NCBI GenBank assembly: GCA_016210805.1 | Contig: JACQTL010000134.1 | Span: forward strand, 1 to 9,881 | Source: Actinomycetota bacterium | GTDB lineage: Bacteria > Actinomycetota > UBA4738 > G016210805 | Reading direction: 5' to 3' | DNA length: 9,881 bases | Shown here: piece after piece, positions 1 to 6,930 of the stretch | Layout of the letters: each line of letters opens with the position of its first letter | Position numbering within the stretch: the first letter of the stretch is position 1 | Position numbers and translations under genes: made by a program | The notes under the pieces: generated by a model | What the model was told of the DNA's origin: nothing | Database searches by the model: none | What the model saw: only the letters and a program-made list of their open reading frames with translations

Positions 1-17
1 CCCTCCAGGGCCACCAT
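1..17 (-). CDS. Start of a downstream gene, probably the ABC transporter ATPase partner (5' end only)
   Basis: An ATG on the minus strand at 17-15 begins a frame reading M-V-A-L-E before the window ends. It lies 10 bases after the stop codon of the Wzm-type permease gene, on the same strand. Short N-termini of this kind (M-V-A-L-E-V followed by a Walker-type nucleotide-binding domain) are common in Wzt/TagH polysaccharide-export ATPases, and the ATPase gene normally sits next to the permease gene. Only five codons are visible, so the assignment rests on context and spacing rather than on any motif. Confidence 0.45.
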
Positions 18-27
18 GGGCTGGCCG

Positions 28-1059
28 TTAGATGACATCGGCGAAGTTCCTGTCGATCCGCTTGTACCACCAGTACACGAGGAACAGGCCCACCACGCCG
101 ACCCCGGCGGCCGACCCCAACGGTGCCCAGTCCGGCCACTCGCCGTGCACGAGCACCCGGCGGAAGCCGTCCATCACCGGCGCCAGCGGGTTCAGGTAGG
201 GGTAGAGCCCGCGGATCCCCGAGGGGAGGGCCCGCAGCGCCTCGGACATCGGGTACGCGATGGGCGAGGCGAACATCAGGATCTGCAGCAGCATCGGCAT
301 CCCGTACCGCGTGTCCCGGAAATACGCGGTCACGGCGGACACGGCCATCGTCACCGCGGTCATCAGGAACAGGAGGATCAGCACGAGCAGCGGGAAGGCC
401 ACCCACGTCACGCGCGGCGTCATCCCGTACGCGAGCAGCATCCCCAGCAGGATCACCGAGGACACCAGGAAGTCCACGCCCGACGACATCACCGCGGCCA
501 GGGGGAACGTCTCCCTGGGCAGGTAGATCTTCCTGATCGTGGCCCAGTTCGCGATGATGCTCGACGTCCCGAGGTTCACCGAGGAAGCGAAGAACTGCCA
601 GGGGACCAGGGCCGAGTACGCGAAGATCGGATAGGGGATCCCCTCGCTCCCGATCCGGGCGATCCGCCCGAACACGATCGTGAACACCACCATGAGCATC
701 AGCGGCTGGAGGACGGCCCAGAACGCCCCCAGGAGGGCCTGCTTGTAGCGGACCCGGAGGTCGCGTTCCACGAAGGTGAACAGGATCTCGCGGGACCGGA
801 TCAGCTCGCGGAGGGCCTTCCCGATCCGGACCGGGTAGCGCTGGCGGGGGGGCGGCTCGACGTCCAGCTCGGCCGTCGTCCGGGGGCGGACCCGGGGGAT
901 CTTGCGGTGGAGGCGTTCCTCCTCGGCGAGCTGCTCGATGGAGGCGGGGCCGAAGGCCTCGTCGTCGCGCATCGTGTCCAGCACGGCGCTGTCCGGGTCG
1001 GATTCGGGGGGTTGATCCGGAGCCCGGCCAAAGACGGGTTCGGTCTCGGGTCGGTCCAT
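28..1059 (-). CDS. ABC-2 type polysaccharide/polyol-phosphate export permease (Wzm/TagG family)
   Basis: This is the membrane subunit of an ABC exporter that moves lipid-linked polysaccharide or teichoic-acid-like polymer across the cytoplasmic membrane. The protein is 343 residues from the ATG at 1059. A TTG nine bases upstream is in frame but less likely. Family hallmarks are R-D-L-R-V-R-Y-K-Q at about residues 99-107, leading into G-A-F-W-A-V-L-Q-P-L just before the first membrane segment, and the C-terminal R-N-F-A-D-V-I. About six hydrophobic segments are visible, near 113-132, 144-165, 187-212, 219-245, 256-272 and 315-332. The first 75 or so residues form an acidic, proline-rich hydrophilic extension not needed for the core fold. 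The gene follows the secreted hydrolase gene by 36 bases and precedes a probable ATPase start. The family call is strong; the exported substrate is unknown. Confidence 0.93.
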   Translation of the reverse strand: MDRPETEPVFGRAPDQPPESDPDSAVLDTMRDDEAFGPASIEQLAEEERLHRKIPRVRPRTTAELDVEPPPRQRYPVRIGKALRELIRSREILFTFVERDLRVRYKQALLGAFWAVLQPLMLMVVFTIVFGRIARIGSEGIPYPIFAYSALVPWQFFASSVNLGTSSIIANWATIRKIYLPRETFPLAAVMSSGVDFLVSSVILLGMLLAYGMTPRVTWVAFPLLVLILLFLMTAVTMAVSAVTAYFRDTRYGMPMLLQILMFASPIAYPMSEALRALPSGIRGLYPYLNPLAPVMDGFRRVLVHGEWPDWAPLGSAAGVGVVGLFLVYWWYKRIDRNFADVI

Positions 1060-1069
1060 GTGCTGCAAG

Positions 1070-1075
1070 AGTCTA
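1070..1075 (-). promoter_or_regulatory. Possible -10 box for the permease gene
   Basis: The minus strand reads TAGACT, matching TANNNT, with 10 bases between it and the ATG at 1059. There is no purine-rich ribosome binding site before that ATG, which fits a transcript with almost no leader. No good -35 is seen, and the upstream gene ends only 21 bases before the box, so read-through from that gene remains possible. The evidence is weaker than for the two boxes with 7-base spacing at 4150 and 7925. Confidence 0.35.
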
Positions 1076-1095
1076 CAGGCCGTCCGGACGCCGGC

Positions 1096-4029
1096 TCAGA
1101 GGCGCTGCGCCGGGCCCCGACCGGACGCCGAGCCGGCGCCGTCGTCCCCGGCGATCACCACGAGGCCCTCCGCAGTGTCGAGGACGGCGTTCTCGGGCTG
1201 ATCGAGGACGACCGTGAAGCTCTCGTCCCCTTCGACGTCGAGGTCGCCGTGGACCAGGACGTCGGTCACCCTCCGGAGCGCTCCCGGCGGGAAGACGAGC
1301 TCCCCGGACGTCTCCTCGTGGTCCCCGGGGGCCGTGGCCGTGCCGTCCACGGTGTGGAACGGCACGACGATCGTCTCTTCGGCCTCCTCCGAGAGCGTGA
1401 CCGGCAGGCGGGCGGGGCTCGACCCCTCGTCGCCCTCGATCACCTTGACCTTCGGTTTGATCGAGACCTTCACGCCCTCCGACGAGCCCCCTCCGACCCC
1501 GTCGTCGTTCAGGATCGTGGCCACACCCGGCGTCTTGGAGATCGTGGCTCCCTGGGGGTTGGACAGGTTCAGGAGGAACGTCTCGTCGGGCTCGACGACG
1601 GTATCTCCCTTCACGGCCACGTCCACCGTCTTGGTGGTCTGGCCCGTCGCCGCCGAAAAGGTCAGGGTCCCCGGAGCGGGCGAGGTGTAGTCCTCGCCGG
1701 CCACGGCCGTGCCGTCCGCGGTGGCGTAGTCGACCGTGACGTCCGAGGGTGGCGGGCTGGAGAGCGTGACGGTGAAGGTGAACCGCGTCTGCCGGCTGTT
1801 CCCCTCCGTCTTCGAGATGTCGTTCACCGAGATCGTGATGTCCCCGGGCGGCGGCGGCGGGGGATCGCCTCCGTCGTCGTTCACGATCGTGGCCACCCCC
1901 TGGGCCTTGGAGATCGACGCTCCCTGCGGGTTGGACAGGTTCAGGGTGAAGGTCTCGTCGGGCTCGACGGCGGTGTCGCCGAAGATCGTCACCCCCACGG
2001 TCTTGCTGGTCTGTCCGGGGTTGAACCTGATCCCTTTCGAGACTTCGGCGTAATCCTGGCCCGCGGTCGCCGTGCCGTCCGCTGTCGTGTACTTCACCCT
2101 GACGAGCGAATCGGCGGGTGCGGAGAGCGACACCGTGAAGTTGATGAGGCTGGTGCCGCTGTTCCCCTCCGCCTTGGGGGCCGGATCGTCCACCGAGATG
2201 GTCACGGCGGAAGGGGGAGGTGCCTCCGAGTCGTCCAGCGGCCCCTCGCAGTCCGGATCGCCGGACCCGTCGGGCCGGTAGTCGATCTTCAGGTCGCCGT
2301 CGTTGTCCACTCCGTCGTCGCACTCGACGTCGGGGTTGGTCTCGGTCGTGTCGGTCGGGCTCTCGCAGCCCGGATCGCCCCCGGACGTCCGGAAGTCGAT
2401 CAGCCCGTCCCCGTCGTTGTCGATCCCGTCGTCGCAGGCCACGGCCGGGTTCGTCTCGGTGGTGTCCTCCGGGGAGGCGCAACCCGGATCGTTCGGATGG
2501 TCGATCAGCCCGTCCCCGTCGTTGTCGATCAGGTCGCCGCAGTCGGGGACCTCCTCCATGTCGTCGGTCGGGCCTTCGCATCCCGTGTCCCCGTAGGCAT
2601 CCACCCGGTAGTCGGTCCGCCCGTCGAGGTCGTTGTCGATCCCGTCGTCGCACTCCGGGCCGGCCGGATCGTGCTCGCTCGTATCGGACCCAGACTCGCA
2701 GCCCGGATCCAGCCCGTCCGCTAGCCCGTCGTGGTCGTCGTCTATCCCGTTCGAGCACGCGGGCGCGGGCGGGGCCTCGGGCGCGCCGTTCCAGAAGGGC
2801 TCTGGCCCCCCGTTCCACAGGACTGCGGCCTCGAGGGCGAGAGGCCCCTCAGCGGTGGAGAAGAGGCCGTGGCCGCCTTTCGGGATCTTCTGCAGTGTGA
2901 CCATCGGGTTGTTCCCGGCGGTCAACGTCTCGAAGTAGTCCTCCCAGTGCCTCCTGGAAGCGTCGTTCTCGCCGTTGATCAGGTGGACCCTGGTCCGGTC
3001 GTGGTCGTGGTCCGCTGCCGGCGCGTCAGCGCCGTCGTTCCGCCAGCGCTCGATCCAGAGCGCGCGATCCTCTTCGAAGCCCACCAGCTTCATCTCGCAG
3101 GGACCACCCCCGGCCGGGTACCCCCAGGGGGAGTCGATCTGCCGCGTGCTGGGACTGGTGGCCGGGTACTCGTAGATCGGGAACTCGGGATCCTGGTCGT
3201 TGCATCCCTTGTCGATCGCAGCGTGGGGCGGGCCGGCGAACGGGAAGACCCCGTCCACGAACGTGTCGATCGGGTAGAAGGCGAGAGAAAGAGCGACGGC
3301 CGACGAACCCCCGCTCCCGCCTCCGATGCAGAAGCCGCAGACCCCCGCGGAGCCCGGCGAGACCGCCATCGGGATGTAGAGGTTCTCGAACACCCACCGG
3401 ATGGCCGTGGCCGGGCGGCACGACGTGTGGGAGATCCCGATCTGTTCCCCGGGCTGGGCCTCCATCCAGGCCGAGTTCCAGGCGACCTCGGCGATGCCTA
3501 TCCCCTGGGTCCTGAGGTCGTTGGCGACCTCCATCGAGCTCTTGATCGCCTCGGTTCCCTTCTCCGGATCTGCTGGCTTCCCCTTCTCGTGGAGGGTCCA
3601 GAACTGCTTGCCCGGACCTCCGGAGAAGAACAGCCCCAGACCCCGGGGCGTGCCGGCCGTGGGGCCGGCGTGGGCGATCGTCCCCCCGATGCTCGCCTGC
3701 AGGTCGCCGGGACAGCTCAGCGTGAACTTGACGCACGTGAAGTCGTCGTGGCATGCGCCGCCGGTCTGCGTCACGGTGAGGGTACCCAGCTGGTAGGGCG
3801 GCCCGGTCACGTGGTAGGCGAGACCGGCCTGGAGGACCGCCCCCTGGGGAGCTGGCAGCGGCGGCGCCGACGCGGCGGCCGTGGCCGCCGGGAACGGGCC
3901 GAGGGCCATCATCAGGGCGGCACCGAGGAACGGGATCAGGCCGAGGCGTCGGTGGCGCGCCGCGCCGGTGCGTGGACGGGTCGAGGAGTGCAGGTCGGGC
4001 TTCCCCCTGATGGATGGTCGGGACCCCAT
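1096..4029 (-). CDS. Large secreted alpha/beta-hydrolase-like protein with calcium-type repeats and three Calx-beta domains
   Basis: The product is 977 residues from the ATG at 4029. A basic N-terminus (R-H-R-R near 25-28) is followed by a hydrophobic stretch at about 29-55 ending in Ala-rich sequence, which is a likely Sec signal peptide. Residues about 60-410 look like an alpha/beta hydrolase: a G-G-P-G loop near 136-139, a nucleophile elbow G-G-S-G-G with Ser239, a candidate acid in N-G-E-N-D (Asp356) and a candidate His387 in K-G-G-H-G. Residues 425-602 hold five Asp-rich repeats, each with two Cys. Three Calx-beta domains follow at about 607-719, 729-844 and 852-964. The substrate cannot be named; esterase, lipase or peptidase activity are all possible. 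The Ca-binding tail suggests surface or matrix attachment. No clear ribosome binding site precedes the chosen start. Frames that extend upstream lack a signal-like N-terminus and run into the divergent promoter. There is no LPXTG or transmembrane anchor at the C-terminus. Confidence 0.85.
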   Translation of the reverse strand: MGSRPSIRGKPDLHSSTRPRTGAARHRRLGLIPFLGAALMMALGPFPAATAAASAPPLPAPQGAVLQAGLAYHVTGPPYQLGTLTVTQTGGACHDDFTCVKFTLSCPGDLQASIGGTIAHAGPTAGTPRGLGLFFSGGPGKQFWTLHEKGKPADPEKGTEAIKSSMEVANDLRTQGIGIAEVAWNSAWMEAQPGEQIGISHTSCRPATAIRWVFENLYIPMAVSPGSAGVCGFCIGGGSGGSSAVALSLAFYPIDTFVDGVFPFAGPPHAAIDKGCNDQDPEFPIYEYPATSPSTRQIDSPWGYPAGGGPCEMKLVGFEEDRALWIERWRNDGADAPAADHDHDRTRVHLINGENDASRRHWEDYFETLTAGNNPMVTLQKIPKGGHGLFSTAEGPLALEAAVLWNGGPEPFWNGAPEAPPAPACSNGIDDDHDGLADGLDPGCESGSDTSEHDPAGPECDDGIDNDLDGRTDYRVDAYGDTGCEGPTDDMEEVPDCGDLIDNDGDGLIDHPNDPGCASPEDTTETNPAVACDDGIDNDGDGLIDFRTSGGDPGCESPTDTTETNPDVECDDGVDNDGDLKIDYRPDGSGDPDCEGPLDDSEAPPPSAVTISVDDPAPKAEGNSGTSLINFTVSLSAPADSLVRVKYTTADGTATAGQDYAEVSKGIRFNPGQTSKTVGVTIFGDTAVEPDETFTLNLSNPQGASISKAQGVATIVNDDGGDPPPPPPGDITISVNDISKTEGNSRQTRFTFTVTLSSPPPSDVTVDYATADGTAVAGEDYTSPAPGTLTFSAATGQTTKTVDVAVKGDTVVEPDETFLLNLSNPQGATISKTPGVATILNDDGVGGGSSEGVKVSIKPKVKVIEGDEGSSPARLPVTLSEEAEETIVVPFHTVDGTATAPGDHEETSGELVFPPGALRRVTDVLVHGDLDVEGDESFTVVLDQPENAVLDTAEGLVVIAGDDGAGSASGRGPAQRL
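1138..2211 (-). repeat. Three tandem Calx-beta domain repeats within the secreted hydrolase gene
   Basis: Each unit runs about 113-116 codons and shows the Calx-beta pattern: an E-G-N/E-G-D start, a Y-x-T-A-D-G-T-A or H-T-V-D-G-T-A core strand, D-Y or D-H, then G-D-x-x-V/D-E-x-D-E-x-F and a closing N-D-D-G or G-D-D-G. Spans are about 2211-1873, 1845-1498 and 1476-1138. The first two are close copies; the third has diverged. The linker between units 1 and 2 is a run of prolines. Calx-beta domains bind Ca2+ at the end of the sandwich and are common in bacterial surface and adhesion proteins. Confidence 0.88.
2224..2757 (-). repeat. Five Asp-rich, Cys-paired calcium-binding-type repeats within the secreted hydrolase gene
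   Basis: The five units are 35-38 codons each. The pattern is C-x-x-G/L-I/V-D-N/D-D-x-D-G-x-x-D, a variable stretch, D-P-G-C (or D-T-G-C, D-P-D-C), then S/G-x-x-D-x-x-E and a Pro-containing spacer. The D-x-D-x-D-G-type core resembles thrombospondin type 3 and dockerin-like Ca2+ loops. The two conserved Cys per unit would form one disulfide each once exported. The repeats link the hydrolase domain to the Calx-beta domains. Unit 5 deviates slightly (D-N-D-G-D-L-K-I-D). Confidence 0.85.
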
Positions 4030-4149
4030 GCTACGGGAGGGCCGCTCGGGGGGGCAAGGGCAAAGGCACCGTTCGCCGCCTTGGTCCCGTTCGTCCCATC
4101 GGCCGGTCGGGGATCGTGGGCGCCCCCGGCCGGGCCCGGTTGCCGCGTG

Positions 4150-4155
4150 TATCAT
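4150..4155 (+). promoter_or_regulatory. Probable -10 box giving a leaderless transcript for the first hydrolase gene
   Basis: TATCAT is preceded directly by TG and followed by exactly 7 bases before the GTG at 4163. That spacing places transcription start at or next to the start codon, so the mRNA would be leaderless. No Shine-Dalgarno sequence precedes the GTG, which agrees. No recognisable -35 is present; that position is occupied by a perfect 10-base palindrome, CCCGGCCGGG, at 4125-4134. The box lies in the 133-base region between the divergent genes at 4029 and 4163. Confidence 0.6.
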
Positions 4156-4162
4156 CGGCGCC

Positions 4163-5074
4163 GTGCGTCTGGACCGGGGCTTCCTAGCCGAGCACGCCTC
4201 CCACACGAACGAGGGGATCCTGGAGCGGGCCCTCCACCTCGAGGTGGGGGGCGAGCGGTGCTTCTCCGTCCTCTACCTGCCCGACGAGCCCAGGGAGCCG
4301 GGGTTCGCGGTCTGCCACTCCTACGGCCTGGAGCTCCTGACCATCCGCCGGACCGAGCGCGCCGTGGCCCGGGCCCTGGCCGGCGCGGGGCATCCGGTGA
4401 TCTCGTTCCACGGCCGCGGCTACGGCGACTCCACCGGGGACCTGGCCGCCCAGGGCCTGGACCGCCACGTCGAGGACCTCCGGGCCGCCGCGGACAGGCT
4501 GAGGGCCGAGGCCGGGGTCCAGCGCCTTGGGCTCTTCGGGGCCCGGTTCGGGGGGCTCGTCGCGGGGACGGCGGCTCGCGAGGGCGGCGTGGACCGGCTG
4601 GTCCTGGTGAACCCGGCCACCTCCGGCCCCGCGTACTTCGGACAGCTCCTCCGGGAGATGCGACTGGTCCAGATGTCCCTCCAGTCCGGAGGGCCGCGCC
4701 GGTCGATGACCGACCTCCTCGACCAGCTCGATCGGGAGGGCGTCCTGGACGTCCTGGGCTACGCGGTCCATCGGGGCCTGTACCGCGACCTGGAGGGCGT
4801 GGACCTCACCGCCGACCTGGGGGCCTTCGCCGGCCCGGCCCTCCTCCTCCACGTGGCCAAGCGCCCGGGGCCGCCGAAGGACCTCCTGGCCCTGGCCGAG
4901 CGGATCGGCCAGGCCGGAGGCGAGTGTGAGGTGGCCTTCGTCAGGGAGCCGCCGGGCGCGGTGTTCGGCTCGGCGGCGTTCGTGTCCACCAACGACCCGA
5001 TGGCTCGGGTGGACGTGTCGGAGCCCATGGTCGAGGAGATCGCCTCCCGGACCGTCGCCTGGATGGGGGCATGA
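4163..5074 (+). CDS. Alpha/beta-hydrolase-fold protein with Arg at the nucleophile position (exosortase-system hydrolase 2-like)
   Basis: The product is 303 residues from a GTG start chosen because it sits 7 bases after a TATCAT box and because the sequence upstream does not look coding. The fold is supported by H-S-Y-G-L-E (52-57), then A-R-A-L-A-G-A-G-H leading to F-H-G-R-G-Y-G-D-S-T-G-D (82-93), and by L-G-L-F-G-A-R-F-G-G at 122-131. In this elbow the usual G-x-S-x-G Ser is Arg128. No obvious catalytic His is present near the C-terminus. From memory of the family, the hydrolase-2 proteins linked to exosortase/exopolysaccharide loci show the same Arg in a G-L-R-L-G-type elbow. The protein may therefore be non-catalytic or use different chemistry. 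It overlaps the next gene by ATGA, so the two are translationally coupled, and as a pair they resemble the hydrolase 1/2 partners. No exosortase is seen in the window. Confidence 0.8.
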   Translation: MRLDRGFLAEHASHTNEGILERALHLEVGGERCFSVLYLPDEPREPGFAVCHSYGLELLTIRRTERAVARALAGAGHPVISFHGRGYGDSTGDLAAQGLDRHVEDLRAAADRLRAEAGVQRLGLFGARFGGLVAGTAAREGGVDRLVLVNPATSGPAYFGQLLREMRLVQMSLQSGGPRRSMTDLLDQLDREGVLDVLGYAVHRGLYRDLEGVDLTADLGAFAGPALLLHVAKRPGPPKDLLALAERIGQAGGECEVAFVREPPGAVFGSAAFVSTNDPMARVDVSEPMVEEIASRTVAWMGA

Positions 5075-5943
5075 GCGTCGAGGAGTTCCCCCTCTACGTG
5101 CCGATGGGCGAGGACCGCCTCTGCGCGGTGCTGGCCGCTCCGGAGGGCGAGATGCACGACCTCGGGGTGGTCCTGCTCACCGGGGGCAACTACACGCGGG
5201 TCCACCGGAACCGGATGTGGGTCCGGGTGGCCAGGGCCCTGGCCGAGCGGGGGTTCCCGTCGATCCGCGTGGACTACCACGGCGTCGGCGACAGCACCGG
5301 CCGGGCCAGGTTCGACATGGAGATTCCCTTCGACTCCGACGCGCTCGCCGCGGCGGACTTCCTCCAGCGGGCCACCGGGGTCACTCGCCTGGTCATGCTG
5401 GCCACCTGCTTCGGGGGCCGCAACGCCGTGGTCGCGGCGGCCAAGCACCCGGACGCCGTGGCGGCCACCGTGTTCCCGATGCCGGTCCTGGTACCCCGGG
5501 ACCGGGGACCGCTCCCCCTGCGCTCGCGGGTCCGGCGCTGGCTGAAGGGCCGGACCCTGGGACGCAAGCTCCTCCGCCGCCCGTCCATCCGCAGGATCAG
5601 GACCAGGGCCCACGCCCACCGGGACCAGCCGGCCATGATCGTGAGCCCCAAGCTGAAGGAGGCTCTCAAGGCCTTCCTGCCCCGCGGCACCGTGCGCTTC
5701 GTCTACGGCGAGCTCTCGGACTCCCTCGTCGAGATCAGGCACTGCCTGGACGAGGTCCTCCCCCGGCTCGCCGAGGCCGAGCGGCGGAACGTGAGGCTCG
5801 ACGTCGTCGAGGGAGCCGACCTCCACCGGTTCCAGAGCCTGGAGGAGCAGGACATCGTCGTGGACCGGGCCGTGGGGTCGGTGCTCGACACGTTCCGGTC
5901 CCTGGAGGCCAGGGCCCCCCACCCCGCCGGGCGCCCGGCGTAG
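5071..5943 (+). CDS. Alpha/beta-hydrolase-fold protein with Cys nucleophile (exosortase-system hydrolase 1-like)
   Basis: The product is 290 residues. Its start codon overlaps the previous stop (ATGA). The N-terminal part has L-L-T-G-G-N-Y-T-R-V-H-R-N-R (35-48), matching the G-G-x-x-x-x-x-x-H-R pattern I recall for this family, followed by R-V-D-Y-H-G-V-G-D-S-T-G (66-77). The elbow reads L-A-T-C-F-G-G with Cys113 in place of Ser. A candidate acid is Asp217 (Y-G-E-L-S-D) and a candidate base is His252 (G-A-D-L-H-R-F), giving a plausible Cys-Asp-His triad. A very basic stretch at 151-185 (R-S-R-V-R-R-W and onward) lies in the cap region and may contact a membrane or anionic ligand. Hydrolase-1 proteins of exosortase loci also use Cys, as far as I recall. 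The natural substrate is unknown; an acyl or carrier thioester/ester is a guess. Confidence 0.82.
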   Translation: MSVEEFPLYVPMGEDRLCAVLAAPEGEMHDLGVVLLTGGNYTRVHRNRMWVRVARALAERGFPSIRVDYHGVGDSTGRARFDMEIPFDSDALAAADFLQRATGVTRLVMLATCFGGRNAVVAAAKHPDAVAATVFPMPVLVPRDRGPLPLRSRVRRWLKGRTLGRKLLRRPSIRRIRTRAHAHRDQPAMIVSPKLKEALKAFLPRGTVRFVYGELSDSLVEIRHCLDEVLPRLAEAERRNVRLDVVEGADLHRFQSLEEQDIVVDRAVGSVLDTFRSLEARAPHPAGRPA

Positions 5944-5948
5944 GCCTG

Positions 5949-6926
5949 ATGGCCGGCCAAGCGCCGCCCCCGGTCTTCGTGGTGGGGTGCCCCCGCTCCG
6001 GGACCACCCTCCTGCAGGCCATGCTGTCCTCCCATCCCGACCTGGCCATCCCGCCGGAGAGCCACTTCATCCCGTCGCTCTGGCGGGTCCGGGCCCGGTA
6101 CGCGCGGGGCGGGGGGGTCGACGCCGAGCGCCTGGCCCGCGACGCCATGTCGACCCTCAGGTTCCGCGAATGGGACCTCCCCGAGGAGGCGGTCCTCGCC
6201 GGCGTGGCCGATCTCCGCGATCCGAGCTTCGAGGAGGCCGTGGCGGCGATCTTCCTGGCCTACGCCCGGGCCCGGGGGAAGAGCCGGTGGGGCGACAAGA
6301 CCCCCGGGTACTCGCTCGACCTCCCCCTGCTCGCCGAGGCCCTCCCGTCGGCCCGGTTCGTCCACCTGATCCGGGACGGGCGGGACGTGGCCCCGTCGCT
6401 CCTGGAGATGCCCTGGGGCCCGAGGTCGCTCGCCGAGGCCGCGTTCGTGTGGCGGTACCGCGTCCGCCGGGGGCGGGCCGGCGGCCGGGCGGCGGGCCCC
6501 GAGCGGTACCGGGAGGTCCGCTACGAGGCCCTCGTGGAGGATCCGGGGGCCGTGCTCGCCGGGGTCTCTTCCTTCGTGGGGCTGGACCTCCGCCCGGAGA
6601 TGCTGGACCCGGCCTCCCGGCGGGACGAGGTCGTGCCGGAGCGGACCCGGGGCCAGCACCGCAGCCTGGAGCGTCCCCCCACCGCGGGGATCCGGGACTG
6701 GCGCCGGGACCTCTCCCCGGCCGATGTGGACCGCATCGAGGCGGTGGCCGGGGACCTCCTCGAGGAGCTGGGCTACGAGCGCTCCGCCCGACCCCGGTCC
6801 CCCGGGGGCCGCGCCGCCGGCCTGGCGGCCGTGGCCCGGGGGCAGGTCCGGGCGGCCCTGTGGCGGGTCCGCCACCTCGTCCTCGGCCGGGCCCGCGGAC
6901 GGATCCCTCCGTCCCGGAGGTGGTAG
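5949..6926 (+). CDS. PAPS-dependent sulfotransferase, first of three tandem paralogues
   Basis: The product is 325 residues. It would transfer sulfate from PAPS to a hydroxyl or amine acceptor, in the cytoplasm. The 5'-phosphosulfate loop is P-R-S-G-T-T at residues 15-20 after a V-F-V-V-G strand. The 3'-phosphate site is F-V-H-L-I-R-D-G-R-D with Arg142 and Ser150. Also visible are P-P-E-S-H-F (35-40), R-W-G-D-K-T-P (113-119) and P-T-A-G-I-R-D-W-R-R near 240-250, all shared with its two neighbours. The layout fits the Sulfotransfer_3-type family. A basic tail of about 45 residues ends in P-P-S-R-R-W. The ATG lies 5 bases after the previous stop codon and has no ribosome binding site, so coupled translation is likely. 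One difference from the paralogues is D-V-A-P-S where the others have D-V-A-L-S. The acceptor is unknown; a glycan or glycolipid is inferred from context. Confidence 0.9.
   Translation: MAGQAPPPVFVVGCPRSGTTLLQAMLSSHPDLAIPPESHFIPSLWRVRARYARGGGVDAERLARDAMSTLRFREWDLPEEAVLAGVADLRDPSFEEAVAAIFLAYARARGKSRWGDKTPGYSLDLPLLAEALPSARFVHLIRDGRDVAPSLLEMPWGPRSLAEAAFVWRYRVRRGRAGGRAAGPERYREVRYEALVEDPGAVLAGVSSFVGLDLRPEMLDPASRRDEVVPERTRGQHRSLERPPTAGIRDWRRDLSPADVDRIEAVAGDLLEELGYERSARPRSPGGRAAGLAAVARGQVRAALWRVRHLVLGRARGRIPPSRRW
6916..6920 (+). promoter_or_regulatory. Ribosome binding site for the second sulfotransferase
   Basis: GGAGG lies 10 bases before the ATG at 6931, inside the last codons of the preceding gene. 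It supports that start and contrasts with the neighbours that lack any Shine-Dalgarno sequence. Confidence 0.6.
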
Positions 6927-6930
6927 GCCG

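Noticed and set aside
16..2724. Very long open plus-strand frame across the permease and the Calx-beta part of the secreted hydrolase gene
   Set aside because: It lies antisense to two genes with clear domain content. Its translation is a His/Arg/Gly/Val-rich low-complexity sequence with no domain, as expected for a mirror frame in GC-rich DNA.
4027..4056. Minus-strand TTGCCC, 18-base spacer, TAGCAT as a promoter for the secreted hydrolase gene
   Set aside because: The TAGCAT overlaps the chosen ATG itself, so transcription would begin inside the coding region and no good later start codon follows before the signal peptide. It is recorded as a possible coincidence that slightly weakens the start call.
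4030..4206. Upstream extension of the secreted hydrolase to starts at 4155 or 4206
   Set aside because: The extra residues are low-complexity Arg/Pro/Gly, would push the signal peptide far from the N-terminus, and would run across the promoter of the divergent gene. The chosen ATG at 4029 is still only moderately certain.
2731..4929. Long plus-strand frame crossing the hydrolase domain of the secreted protein and part of the first plus-strand hydrolase
   Set aside because: It spans the divergent promoter region, overlaps both neighbours in other frames, and shows only Arg/Gly/Pro-rich composition.
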